The position numbers and the translations under genes were made by a program. Positions 6,912 through 17,037 of a stretch of DNA of 33,415 nucleotides are shown piece after piece; positions within the stretch are counted from its first letter, which is position 1; the number at the start of each line of letters is the position of its first letter. Below the pieces are notes generated by a model. The model saw only the letters and a list, made by a program, of their open reading frames with translations, searched no databases and was not told the DNA's origin. Source of the stretch: Solirubrobacteraceae bacterium (lineage in GTDB: Bacteria > Actinomycetota > Thermoleophilia > Solirubrobacterales > Solirubrobacteraceae); the NCBI GenBank assembly GCA_017882465.1, contig JADGPN010000016.1, forward strand, positions 1 through 33,415, written 5' to 3'.

Positions 6912-7721
6912 GTGCTGCTGCGCACGGACGGCGATGCGGTTCTCGCCATCGGTCAGGCTTCGCACGCGTGGATCTCAGGGCAGCTTGCCCGCGCGTGGGG
7001 AAACGAGCGCACGGCGGCGCCCGAGCCCCGCGAGGAGGTCTGGCTGGCCGCCGAGCAGCACGACATCGGCATGGCCGAATGGGACCTGCGGCCCGCGCTC
7101 AACCCCGACACCGGGCTGGCCCAGTCGTTCCTGGAGATGCCACTTGTGGTTCATGTCGGCCTGTGGACTGCTGCTCCGGGCCGCCTGATGTCCCAGAGCC
7201 GCTACGCCTCGCTGCTGGTCTCGATGCACGGCACCGCCCTGTACGAGCGGCGCGACATGGCCTCAATGACCTCTGAGGATCGCTCGCTCGTCCTGGGATA
7301 CCTGGACTCTCAGAACGTGCTCCAGAGCGAGCTCGCCGACCGGCTCGGCGCCGATCGCGATCGGCTCCGCCGGAACCAGCGGTTGCTGTGGACCTGGGAC
7401 GCGATGTCGCTGGCGCTGTGCCTGCGCTGGGATCCGTCCACCTTCTCCGAGGTGCCCGCGAACGCCGGCGAGCCGGAGCTGGAGCTCAGTCTGCGGGCGA
7501 TCGACGAGCGGCGCTTCGCGTTGGATCCCTGGCCCTTCGGCCCCGAGCAGGTGACGGTCCGCTGCGAGGGCAGCCGGCTCGAGCGGCGCCACGAGACCGA
7601 GCCCGAGCTGCATCGGGCGCTCCGGCTGGCGCCGGTCCAGAAGCTCGAGTTCACGCTCGAGCAGGCCTCTGCCGCTCAGACCCGGGTGTGGAGCGCGGTG
7701 CTGTACGGCCCTTGCACGTAA
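6912..7721 (+). CDS. DUF3891 family protein
   Basis: Protein of 269 residues recognisable as DUF3891: it begins MLLRTDGDAVLAIGQASHAW, with ISGQLARAWGN and, at about 50-65, WLAAEQHDIGMAEWD. The conserved His of QASHAW and the EQHDIG motif resemble an HD-type metal site, but activity is not established for the family. The start is GTG at 6912; no clear promoter or Shine-Dalgarno sequence is visible. It converges on glycogen phosphorylase, and the last 46 bases of the two genes overlap tail to tail, so their 3' ends are mutually antisense. Proximity to the glucan cluster hints at a link, without proof. Confidence 0.82.
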   Translation: MLLRTDGDAVLAIGQASHAWISGQLARAWGNERTAAPEPREEVWLAAEQHDIGMAEWDLRPALNPDTGLAQSFLEMPLVVHVGLWTAAPGRLMSQSRYASLLVSMHGTALYERRDMASMTSEDRSLVLGYLDSQNVLQSELADRLGADRDRLRRNQRLLWTWDAMSLALCLRWDPSTFSEVPANAGEPELELSLRAIDERRFALDPWPFGPEQVTVRCEGSRLERRHETEPELHRALRLAPVQKLEFTLEQASAAQTRVWSAVLYGPCT

Positions 7722-9868
7722 TCAGCGAGCATCCGGCTGGCGCTGAACGCCGGCGCCAGCGTCTGCAGCGACGCCTTCATGCGCGACAGCCAGAGAGAGG
7801 GCACCCCGCGCTCATCAAGGTCGTAGAACGCAGGCACCACCTCGTCTGAGAGCAGGTGATGGAAGGTCGCGTTGTCACGCTCATCCTGTGCGCTCGCATC
7901 GGGGTCGACGGTGCCGGCCAGGGCCCAGCCGTTATCGCCGTCGTAGGCCTCCGCCCACCAGCCGTCGAGCACGCTCAACTGCAGGCCGCCGTTGACCGCC
8001 GACTTCATGCCGCTCGTCCCGCTCGCCTCCAGCGGCGGCCGCGGCAAGTTCAGCCACACATCGCAGCCGCGGACGAGCCGGGCGGCCGAGCTGAGGTCGT
8101 AGTCGTCGAGGAAGACCACCCGCTCAGCGACGACCCGGGCGAACTTGAGCCCGAACATTCTCTGCAGCACGCGCTTCGCCTCCTCGTCCTTGGGGTGGGC
8201 CTTTCCGGCCAGCAGAACCTGCACGGGACGCTCACCGCCGAGCAGCGACAACGTCCACTCGGGATCACGGGTGAGCAGGTCCAGTCGCTTGTAGGTGGCC
8301 ACACGGCGGGCGAAGCCGATCGTGAGCACGTGCTCGTCGAACGTGTCCGCGGCGGCCTTGACGTACTCGCGGGTGTCGCTGCGGCCGAGGCGGTCTGCCA
8401 CGCTGCGCCGCCGCACGAACTCGACGAGGTCGGCACGCTGGCGCTCGCGCGCCGCCCACAGATCCGCCTCAGGAATCCCGGCCACCGGCGCCCACGTCTC
8501 GGGCTCGTCGGTGCGCTGCAGCCAGCCTTCGCCGAGATGGCGGTCAAAGAGTTCACGCATCGCCGGCCCGATCCAGGTGGGCACGTGCACGCCGTTGGTC
8601 ACGTGGCCGATCGGAATCCCCGCGGGTGCTCGTCCGGGCCAGATCTCGCTCCACATCTCGCGCGAGACCTCTCCGTGCCGGCGGCTGACCCCGTTGGCCG
8701 CGCAGGCCATACGCAGGGCCGTCTCGGTCACCCCGAACGGTGCCGTCTGGTCGTCGGGATGGACCCTCCCGAGCCTGAGCAGATCGGCAGGCGGGCAACC
8801 GAGCTCCTTGGCCACCGGCTCGAGCGCCTCCTCGGCCTCCTCCACCGGATAGGAATCGTTGCCCGCGGCGACCGGAGTGTGGGTGGTGAACACCGTGCGC
8901 GCGCGGGCGGCGGCGAGCGCCACCTGCAGCGGCGCGCCGGGCATGATCTCGCCAGCCAGCTCCAGCGGCGCCAGCGCCGCGTGGCCCTCGTTGAGGTGGA
9001 TCAGTCCCGGCTCGATCCCCAGTGCGTGCAACGCTCGCACCCCGCCCACTCCGAGCAGCACGTACTGGCCCAGGCGCGTCTGCGGGTCGCCCTCGTAGAG
9101 CCGCGCCGTGATCCACCGCGCCAGCGGCTCGTTGTCAGGGAAGTCGGTGTCGAGCAGGAACAGCGGCACGCGGCCGACGTCGACTCTCCAGATCCGCGCG
9201 GTCACCTCACCGGAGAAGATCGGGACGCGGATCGTCAGCGGCTGACCTTCCGGCCTCGTAACCAGTGCCGCGGGCAGCCGCTCGGGGTCGGTGGCGGTCC
9301 AGTACTCGTGCTGCCAACCCGAGGCGTCCACGCGCTGGCGGAAGTACCCCTGGCGATACATGAGGCCGACAGCCACGAGCGGTAGGGCCTGGTCGGAAGC
9401 CTCCTTGAGTAGGTCGCCGGCCAGGGCACCGAGGCCGCCGGAGTAGACCGGCAGCGAGCGATGAACCCCGTACTCCGCGCAGAAGAACGCCACCGGGTGC
9501 TTGGGGTCGATCGGCCCGTCGGGCGGTGGGCGGGCGAGGTCGGCGCGGACGACGGCCTCCAGCTCGGTGGCGCGACGGGCCAGCTCGGCGTCGCCGGCGG
9601 CGCGGCGAAGAACATCGCCCGAGACCTCCTGGAGCAGGCGAACGGGATTCTCGAGGCAGAGCTCGAAGCGCTCGGGATCGATCGAGCGAAACAGATCCGG
9701 GCCGTCGGCTGACCATGACCAGCGGTAGTTGAAGGCCAATCGCACCAGCGGGGCCAGCGACTCGGGCAGCCGCTGCGCGAGGTCGGCGCACGCGCGCAGG
9801 AGGTCCCGTGTCCCGTCGCTCCGCACCTCCCCATCGGTGCTGGCGTTTGCGTCGCGCAAGCCAGGCAT
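7676..9868 (-). CDS. glgP: Alpha-glucan (glycogen) phosphorylase, short GT35 type
   Basis: Phosphorolyses alpha-1,4-glucan chain ends to glucose-1-phosphate. The 730-residue chain belongs to the compact GT35 branch (TIGR02094-like), shorter than the 800+ residue E. coli/muscle type. Seen in order: N-terminal LAFNYRWSWS (about 44-53), FFCAEYGVHRSLPVYSGGLG (about 128-147), HLNEGHAAL (about 291), TTHTPVAAGND (about 328-338), NGVHVPTW (about 425), GFARRVATYKR (about 518-528) and the pyridoxal-phosphate site EASGTSGMKSAVNGG with Lys622. The ATG at 9868 is supported by TAGGCT ending 7 bases upstream and no Shine-Dalgarno sequence. It diverges from an SGNH hydrolase and converges on DUF3891. It provides the degradative arm of the glucan island together with malQ and glgX. 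Confidence 0.95.
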   Translation of the reverse strand: MPGLRDANASTDGEVRSDGTRDLLRACADLAQRLPESLAPLVRLAFNYRWSWSADGPDLFRSIDPERFELCLENPVRLLQEVSGDVLRRAAGDAELARRATELEAVVRADLARPPPDGPIDPKHPVAFFCAEYGVHRSLPVYSGGLGALAGDLLKEASDQALPLVAVGLMYRQGYFRQRVDASGWQHEYWTATDPERLPAALVTRPEGQPLTIRVPIFSGEVTARIWRVDVGRVPLFLLDTDFPDNEPLARWITARLYEGDPQTRLGQYVLLGVGGVRALHALGIEPGLIHLNEGHAALAPLELAGEIMPGAPLQVALAAARARTVFTTHTPVAAGNDSYPVEEAEEALEPVAKELGCPPADLLRLGRVHPDDQTAPFGVTETALRMACAANGVSRRHGEVSREMWSEIWPGRAPAGIPIGHVTNGVHVPTWIGPAMRELFDRHLGEGWLQRTDEPETWAPVAGIPEADLWAARERQRADLVEFVRRRSVADRLGRSDTREYVKAAADTFDEHVLTIGFARRVATYKRLDLLTRDPEWTLSLLGGERPVQVLLAGKAHPKDEEAKRVLQRMFGLKFARVVAERVVFLDDYDLSSAARLVRGCDVWLNLPRPPLEASGTSGMKSAVNGGLQLSVLDGWWAEAYDGDNGWALAGTVDPDASAQDERDNATFHHLLSDEVVPAFYDLDERGVPSLWLSRMKASLQTLAPAFSASRMLADYVQGPYSTALHTRV

Positions 9869-9887
9869 GATCGGTAGCCTAGCCAGC
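9869..9887. promoter_or_regulatory. Back-to-back overlapping -10 elements (glgP / SGNH hydrolase)
   Basis: Top strand TAGCCTAG at 9875-9882 contains TAGCCT (9875-9880) on the plus strand and TAGGCT (9881-9876) on the minus strand. The minus element ends 7 bases before the glgP ATG. The plus element ends 7 bases before an in-frame TTG (9888) of the SGNH gene. The two -10 elements overlap, so RNA polymerase could occupy only one orientation at a time. Confidence 0.45.
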
Positions 9888-10604
9888 TTGCCGCCTCGCG
9901 TATCTACTGGCTTCGCGCTCGGCGTGCTGGCGTTCGGTGACTCGATCACCAACGGAGGGGGTGAGCTGCAGTGGGGGGTCGCGCTCCAGTCGTGGGCACT
10001 GTGGCTGGCCAGGGGGCTGGGGCTGCCATTCACCAGCTATGCCGTGGACGGCGCCAGCGTCGCCGGCGTGGTGCAGCAGCAGATCCCGGCGTTCGAGCGC
10101 TTGACCGCTCATCCCGCCGCGCGCTACGAGCTCGGGTGCCTGTACATCGGGGTCAACGACGTTCGCGCCCTGGATTGGGACGCAGAAGCGTTCGAGCAGC
10201 GACTTCGGGAGGTCCACGGTTTCCTGCGTGACCGCTGCGACCGCGTCCTCGCCGTCACCGCTCCGCTCGACGTGGGGCGCCCGCGAGCCGGCGAGAAGGT
10301 GCACGAGCTCAACGCCGCGATCGAGCGGGTCGCCGCCGACCACGGTGCGCTGGTGCTCGACCTGCGCTCCTTCGGCGCCCGCAACCTGGTCATGCCCGAC
10401 CACGTGCATCCCACCGCCTTCGGGCAGATATCGATCGCCGAGCGCGCACTCGCGGTGCTCGAGCGCGACGGACTCCATGCCGCTGTTCACCCCTCGACGC
10501 TGATCGTCTACGAGACCGCCTGGCGGGGCCGGCTCCGCGGCGACATGAGCTACGCCCACCGGCGCGCGAAGGTGAGCTGGCGGGCTTGGCGGGGGAGGTG
10601 GTAG
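9888..10604 (+). CDS. SGNH/GDSL-family hydrolase
   Basis: Predicted cytosolic esterase/lipase-fold hydrolase of about 238 residues. All SGNH blocks are present: block I FGDSIT with nucleophile Ser19, block II Gly near SYAVDGASV, block III GVND with Asn90, and block V MPDHVHP with Asp171 and His174. The start is uncertain: ATG 9867 overlaps the glgP start codon, TTG 9888 fits a leaderless promoter, and GTG 9924 begins right at the conserved VLAFGDSIT. No signal peptide is seen with any choice. The last 35 residues are Arg/Trp-rich and basic. It lies between glgP and malQ, so deacylation of a glucan or sugar ester is possible but unproven. Confidence 0.85.
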   Translation: MPPRVSTGFALGVLAFGDSITNGGGELQWGVALQSWALWLARGLGLPFTSYAVDGASVAGVVQQQIPAFERLTAHPAARYELGCLYIGVNDVRALDWDAEAFEQRLREVHGFLRDRCDRVLAVTAPLDVGRPRAGEKVHELNAAIERVAADHGALVLDLRSFGARNLVMPDHVHPTAFGQISIAERALAVLERDGLHAAVHPSTLIVYETAWRGRLRGDMSYAHRRAKVSWRAWRGRW

Positions 10605-10619
10605 GCCGAGATGTCAGAG

Positions 10620-10660
10620 CCCGACCCGCCGACTACCCGACCCGCCGACTACCCGACCCG
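10620..10660. repeat. 16-base tandem repeat at the malQ 3' end
   Basis: Unit CCCGACCCGCCGACTA occurs at 10620-10635 and 10636-10651, followed by a 9-base partial copy at 10652-10660 and further CCCGACCCG-like runs to about 10690. It encodes the Gly/Ser/Arg-rich tail of MalQ and includes its stop codon, so the tail length may vary between strains. Confidence 0.75.
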
Positions 10661-11907
10661 TCACCACCCGACCCGCCCCGGACCCGCCCCGTCGCCTCCG
10701 TCGCCTCCCGCAGTCTCCGCGCCACCGTAGGCTTCAGCTGCCCCTCAGCCAGCTGCCAGCGCCAGCTGCCGCTCGCCCGGCCCGGCTCGTTCATGCGCGC
10801 CTCGCTGCCGAGGCCGAGGACGTCCTGGACCTGCATCATCGACACGCGCGCCGGTGACTCGAGTGCGAGCCGGATCAGGCCCCACCACGGCTCGCGCTCG
10901 GCGATCCGGCGCGCAGTGAGCTCCGCACGCAGCAGCTCGCGCCGCTCAACCGGCAGCGAGTCGTACCAGCCCCGGGCGGTGTCGGTGTCGTGGGTGCCGG
11001 TGTAGACGAGCCGGTTCTCACGGTGGCGGGCCGGGTCGTGGGGATTCGCGCCCGGGTCCTCGGGATCGAAGGCGAACTGGAGGACCAGCATCCCCGGCAG
11101 CCCAAGCGAGTCGCGCAGCTGCTCAACCGCCGGCGTGATCACGCCCAGGTCCTCGGCGATGAAGGGCAGGCCGCCCAGCTCGAGCTCGATCATGCTGAAC
11201 AGCGCCAGCCCGGGGCCGCGGCACCAGCGTCCGTCGAGCGCTGTCCTCGAGCCCTCCGGCACGGCCCAGTAGGCCACGAAGCCGCGGAAGTGATCGATCC
11301 GCGCCAGGTCGAAAAAATCCAGCGTGCGGCGCAGTCGCGCCAGCCACCAGTCGTAGCGCCGCCGTCGCAGCGCGGGCCAGTCGTAGAGCGGGTTGCCCCA
11401 CAGCTGGCCCGTGTCGGAGAAGCTGTCCGGTGGGGTCCCCGCGACCACGCCGTTGCGGAAGTACTCCGGATGGGCCAGATGATCGGCGCTCTCGGGCGCG
11501 ACGTAGATCGGCACGTCGCCGATGATGCGGATCCCGCGCTCGGCGGCGTAGCCGCGCAGCGCCGCCCATTCGCGGGTGAACCGCACCTGGTCGGCGACCG
11601 CGCCCCGGCGCGATGCGCGCTCCCAGTCGCCGATCCAGTAGGTGTTGCGCTCGCGGAATTCGGCGATCTCGCCGGCGGACACCGCCGCGCGCGGTTCGCC
11701 CAGCAAGCCGGGCCAGGCGGCGAAGGCCGATCTCGACTTGTACGGGGAGCGGTGACGGTCAGGGGGTCCAAGCGGCAAGACCTGCCACCATGACTGGCCC
11801 GCCGCCTCGAGCCAGTCGACGAACCGGTAGGCCTCCGGCCCGAGACGACCCCCCGGGAGAGAGGTGATGTGGAGCTGGATACCGCTCGAGCGGGGGAGGA
11901 AGTTCAC
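10633..11907 (-). CDS. malQ: 4-alpha-glucanotransferase (amylomaltase, GH77)
   Basis: Transfers alpha-1,4-glucan segments between maltooligosaccharides, recycling the short chains left by phosphorylase and debranching. The 424-residue chain is shorter than the roughly 500-residue family norm, mainly in the segment between SPYKSRSAFAAWPGLL (about 54-69) and IIGDVPIYVAPESADH (about 128-143). Catalytic residues are placed at Asp205 (ARIDHFRGF), Glu252 (IAEDLG) and Asp307 (YTGTHDTDTA). The GTG at 11907 was preferred over an upstream ATG that would run into glgE, because TAGACA (11921-11916) ends 8 bases before the GTG. The last 25 residues are low-complexity Gly/Ser/Arg encoded by tandem repeats. 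It diverges from the glgE operon by 20 bases, which suggests shared control. Confidence 0.93.
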   Translation of the reverse strand: MNFLPRSSGIQLHITSLPGGRLGPEAYRFVDWLEAAGQSWWQVLPLGPPDRHRSPYKSRSAFAAWPGLLGEPRAAVSAGEIAEFRERNTYWIGDWERASRRGAVADQVRFTREWAALRGYAAERGIRIIGDVPIYVAPESADHLAHPEYFRNGVVAGTPPDSFSDTGQLWGNPLYDWPALRRRRYDWWLARLRRTLDFFDLARIDHFRGFVAYWAVPEGSRTALDGRWCRGPGLALFSMIELELGGLPFIAEDLGVITPAVEQLRDSLGLPGMLVLQFAFDPEDPGANPHDPARHRENRLVYTGTHDTDTARGWYDSLPVERRELLRAELTARRIAEREPWWGLIRLALESPARVSMMQVQDVLGLGSEARMNEPGRASGSWRWQLAEGQLKPTVARRLREATEATGRVRGGSGGDGSGSRRVG

Positions 11908-11927
11908 GAGATCATTGTCTAGCTGAG
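11908..11927. promoter_or_regulatory. Compact divergent promoter region, malQ / glgE operon
   Basis: Only 20 bases separate the malQ GTG and the glgE GTG. The minus-strand TAGACA at 11921-11916 fits a leaderless -10 for malQ. For glgE the best plus-strand candidates are TTGTCT (11915-11920, 7 bases before the GTG) or TAGCTG (11920-11925), both weaker. Any glgE -35 would have to lie inside malQ. Confidence 0.4.
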
Positions 11928-13895
11928 GTGCCGAGTCGGATACTCCCGGAAGAAGTGCCCCGCACGACCGCCGCCCAACCACCCTCGCGGATCCAGATCC
12001 AGTATCCGGCTCCGGTCGTCGACGACGGCCGCTATCCGGCCAAGCGCTGCGTAGGCGACCGGGTCGGTGTCTCGGCCGACATCTTCCGTGACGGGCACGA
12101 CGAGCTGCGCGCCGTGGTCAGCTACCGGGGTCCCGGCGACCGCCGCTGGCGCGAGGCGCCGCTGCACCGGACGGATGCCCATCTGGAGGGCGTGCGCTGG
12201 GGGGGCGAGTTCGAGGTCGACCGCCCGGGTCGCTGGCAGTACACGATCGAGGCGTGGACCGATGGGTTCGGCACCTGGCGCGACGAGCTCGAGCGCAAGC
12301 TGAAGGCCGGCCAGGACGACCTCGCGGGGGAGCTCTCCGAAGGCGCGCTGCTGCTCGCCGCGGCCGCGCAGGACACTCGCGCCAAGGTCGAACGGAAGCT
12401 GATCGAGCACGCCCAGCGGACACTCGAGGACTGCTCGATGCCGGCCGGCACCAAGTACGACACGGTGCTGGGGACGGAGCTGTTCGAGGCGGTCGAGCGG
12501 GTTCAGGAGCGGCACGGAAGTGTCACCTTCGCCGAGCCGCTGGAGATCCAGGTCGACCGCCTCAGGGCCCGCTTCGGGGCCTGGTACGAGCTCTTCCCGC
12601 GCTCATTCGGCGGGCTCAAAGGGGTCGAGCAGACACTGCCCGAGCTGGCCGAGCTGGGCTTCGACATCATCTACCTGCCGCCGATCCATCCGATCGGCGT
12701 GACCAGTCGCAAGGGCCGGGACAACTCGCTGGTGGCCGCGCCGGGCGACCCCGGCTCGCCGTGGGGGATCGGCGGGGCCGAGGGCGGGCACGAGGCTGTC
12801 CATCCCGAGCTGGGGACGATCGACGACGTGCGCTCGCTGACGCGGGCCGCCGGCGAGCTGGGCCTGGACATCGCGCTGGACTTCGCGATTCAGTGCTCGG
12901 CCGACCACCCGTGGCTGACCGAGCACCCCGAGTGGTTCCACCACCGGCCCGACGGCACGCTCAAGTACGCCGAGAACCCGCCCAAGCGCTACCAGGACAT
13001 CTACAACGTCAACTGGGAATCGCCGGACTGGCGCGGGCTGTGGAAGGCGCTGCTGGAGGTGATGCTCCAGTGGGTGGACTGCGGCGTCAAGGTGTTCCGG
13101 GTCGACAATCCGCACACGAAGCCGTTCGCCTTCTGGTCCTGGCTGATCGCCGAGGTCCACGCTCGCGATCGCGACGTCGTGTTCCTGGCCGAAGCGTTCA
13201 CGCGCCGGGCCGTGATGCGCCACCTGGGCAAGATCGGCTTCAGCCAGTCGTACACGTACTTCACCTGGAAGAACGCACGCTGGGAGCTGACCGAGTACGT
13301 CTCGGAGCTCGCCTACTCCGGTGAGCAGGAGTACTTCCGACCCAACTTCTTCGCCAACACCCCCGACATCCTGCATGCCTACCTCCAGCAGGGCGGCCGA
13401 GCCGCGTTCGAGGCTCGGCTCGTGCTCGCGGCCACGCTCGCCCCCAGCTACGGGATCTACTCCGGCTACGAGCACTTCGAGAACGTCCCGGTGCGCGAAG
13501 GCTCGGAGGAGTATCTGCATTCGGAGAAGTACGAGATCCGGGATCGCTCGCTCGGCGGCCCGCTGTCGCCGATGATCGCGCGCCTCAACCTGGCGCGGCG
13601 TGAGAACCCAGCGCTGCAGGAGCTCTCGAACGTGACCTTCCTGGAGACGGCAAACGAGGCGTTGATCGCATACGCAAAGCAGTCAGCGGGGAATACGCTG
13701 ATCACCGTGGTCAACCTCGATCCCCATCAGCCTCAGGAAGGGGTGGCGACCGTTCCGGCGCACCTCGGGCTGCCACCCACCTTCAGCGTGCAGGACCTGC
13801 TTACCGACGAGCACTTCGGGTGGGGCATCGGGCCCAACTACGTGTGCCTCGAGCCCGGAGTTCGCCAGGCCCACCTGGCTAGAGTGGAGGCGTGA
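11928..13895 (+). CDS. glgE: Alpha-1,4-glucan:maltose-1-phosphate maltosyltransferase
   Basis: Adds maltosyl units from alpha-maltose-1-phosphate to alpha-1,4-glucan, releasing phosphate. The protein has 655 residues, the usual length. The N-terminal Ig-like and helical domains (about 1-200) precede a GH13_3 barrel. Markers are [27 protein letters not shown], nucleophile Asp393 in [12 protein letters not shown], acid/base Glu422 in FLAEAFTR and Asp480 in ANTPDIL, positions almost the same as those known for Streptomyces GlgE. The start is GTG 11928, with an alternative GTG at 11955. It heads the operon and its TGA overlaps the treS ATG by one base. With treS and maltokinase immediately downstream, the GlgE pathway is complete here. 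Confidence 0.96.
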   Translation: MPSRILPEEVPRTTAAQPPSRIQIQYPAPVVDDGRYPAKRCVGDRVGVSADIFRDGHDELRAVVSYRGPGDRRWREAPLHRTDAHLEGVRWGGEFEVDRPGRWQYTIEAWTDGFGTWRDELERKLKAGQDDLAGELSEGALLLAAAAQDTRAKVERKLIEHAQRTLEDCSMPAGTKYDTVLGTELFEAVERVQERHGSVTFAEPLEIQVDRLRARFGAWYELFPRSFGGLKGVEQTLPELAELGFDIIYLPPIHPIGVTSRKGRDNSLVAAPGDPGSPWGIGGAEGGHEAVHPELGTIDDVRSLTRAAGELGLDIALDFAIQCSADHPWLTEHPEWFHHRPDGTLKYAENPPKRYQDIYNVNWESPDWRGLWKALLEVMLQWVDCGVKVFRVDNPHTKPFAFWSWLIAEVHARDRDVVFLAEAFTRRAVMRHLGKIGFSQSYTYFTWKNARWELTEYVSELAYSGEQEYFRPNFFANTPDILHAYLQQGGRAAFEARLVLAATLAPSYGIYSGYEHFENVPVREGSEEYLHSEKYEIRDRSLGGPLSPMIARLNLARRENPALQELSNVTFLETANEALIAYAKQSAGNTLITVVNLDPHQPQEGVATVPAHLGLPPTFSVQDLLTDEHFGWGIGPNYVCLEPGVRQAHLARVEA

Positions 13896-15636
13896 TGAGC
13901 TCGCAGGCGGTCACCGGACGGGCGAGAGGGGAGCACGACGGTCAGCCGCACGAGGAGCAGCCCAAGGCGCAGACCCGCCAGTGGTTCGAGGCCGAGCCGC
14001 TGTGGTTCAAGCGGGCGGTCTTCTACGAGATCCACATCCGCGGGTTCTATGACGCCAACGGCGACGGATCGGGCGACTTCCGCGGCCTGACCGAGAAGCT
14101 CGACTACCTGCAATGGCTCGGGATCGACTGCATCTGGCTGCTGCCGTTCTACGCCTCGCCGCTGCGCGACGGGGGATACGACATCTCCGACTTCACCCAG
14201 GTGCATCCCGACTACGGCACCGTCGAGGACGTGCGGCAGTTCATCGACGCCGCTCACGCGCGGCGGATCAGGGTGATCGCCGACCTGGTCATGAACCACA
14301 CCTCCATCGACCATCCGTGGTTCCAGGAATCGCGCTCTGACCCCAAGTCTCCCAAGCGCGATTGGTACGTGTGGTCCGACAGCGACGAGCTCTACCCTGG
14401 CGCGCGGATCATCTTCACCGACACCGAGACGTCGAACTGGACCCACGACCCGGTCGCCGGCGCCTATTACTGGCATCGCTTCTTCTCCCATCAGCCCGAC
14501 CTCAACTTCGACAACCCCGAGGTCCGGGACGCGATGCTCGAGGTGCTGCGCTTCTGGCTCGACCTCGGCCTCGACGGCCTGCGCCTCGACGCCGTCCCGT
14601 ATCTGTACGAGCGCGAGGGAACGAACTGCGAGAACCTGCGCGAGACCCACGAGTACCTGAAGCGGGTACGGCTGGAGATCGATGAGAACTACCCCGATCG
14701 CGTGCTCCTGGCGGAGGCGAACCAGTGGCCGTCGGACGTGGTCCAGTACTTCGGCCAGGGCGATGAGTGTCAGATGGCGTTTCACTTCCCGGTCATGCCG
14801 CGTATGTTCATGGCTGTACGGCGCGAGGAGGCGATCCCGATCTACGAGATCCTCGAGCAGACCCCAGCGATCCCCGACAACTGCCAGTGGGGCCTGTTCC
14901 TGCGCAACCACGACGAGCTGACACTCGAGATGGTGACCGACGAGGAGCGGGACTACATGTACACGGAGTACGCCAAGGACCCGCGGATGAAGATCAACGT
15001 CGGCATCCGGCGGCGCCTGGCGCCCCTGCTGGACAACGGGCGTGACGAGATCGAGTTGATGACCGCGATCCTGTTCTCGCTGCCCGGGTCCCCGGTCCTC
15101 TACTACGGCGACGAGATCGCCATGGGCGACAATGTCTTCCTGGGCGACCGTGACGGCGTGCGCACGCCGATGCAGTGGACGGGCGATCGCAATGGGGGCT
15201 TCTCGCGCGCCGACTTCGCCCAGCTCTACGCGCCGCCGCTGATGGATCCCGTATACGGCTATCAGGCGGTGAACATCGAGGCGCAGCTGCGCACGCCGAC
15301 CTCGCTGCTGCGCTGGATCCACCGCTTCATCGCCCTGCGCAAGGAGCATCCCGTCTTCGGGCTCGGCACCTATGAGCCGATCAGGACCTCCAACCCGCGG
15401 ATCTTTGCTCACCTGCGCCGGTTCGAGGACGATCTGACACTGTGCGTCCACAACGTGGCGCGCTCGGCGCAGGCGGTCGAGCTCGATCTTTCCTCCGAGC
15501 GGGGACGCCATCCGGTCGAGCTGTTCGGGCGCTCGCACTTTCCCCGTATCGGTGAGCTGCCATACCTGCTGACGCTCGCGCCACGCGGCTTCTACTGGTT
15601 CCAGCTCGTCGCCGAGGATCAACAGGAGGAGTTTCG

Positions 15637-15640
<4 letters not shown>
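13895..15640 (+). CDS. treS: Trehalose synthase (maltose alpha-D-glucosyltransferase, GH13_16)
   Basis: Isomerises trehalose and maltose reversibly; in the GlgE pathway it feeds maltose to maltokinase. The 581-residue chain matches stand-alone TreS. Seen: [17 protein letters not shown] (about 33-49), [14 protein letters not shown] (about 132-145), nucleophile Asp232 in [20 protein letters not shown], acid/base Glu274 in LLAEANQWP and Asp340 in FLRNHDEL, then [11 protein letters not shown]. The ATG at 13895 overlaps the glgE stop (TGATG) and has GGAGG 6 bases upstream. A TAGAGT at 13880-13885 could be an internal promoter. The maltokinase is separate and overlaps the treS stop as ATGA, unlike genomes with a TreS-maltokinase fusion. 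Confidence 0.96.

Positions 15641-17033
<1,393 letters not shown>

Positions 17034-17037
<4 letters not shown>

Noticed and set aside
7856-9385. 509-codon plus-strand frame opposite glgP
   Set aside because: Antisense of conserved phosphorylase motifs; no recognisable domain or start signal.
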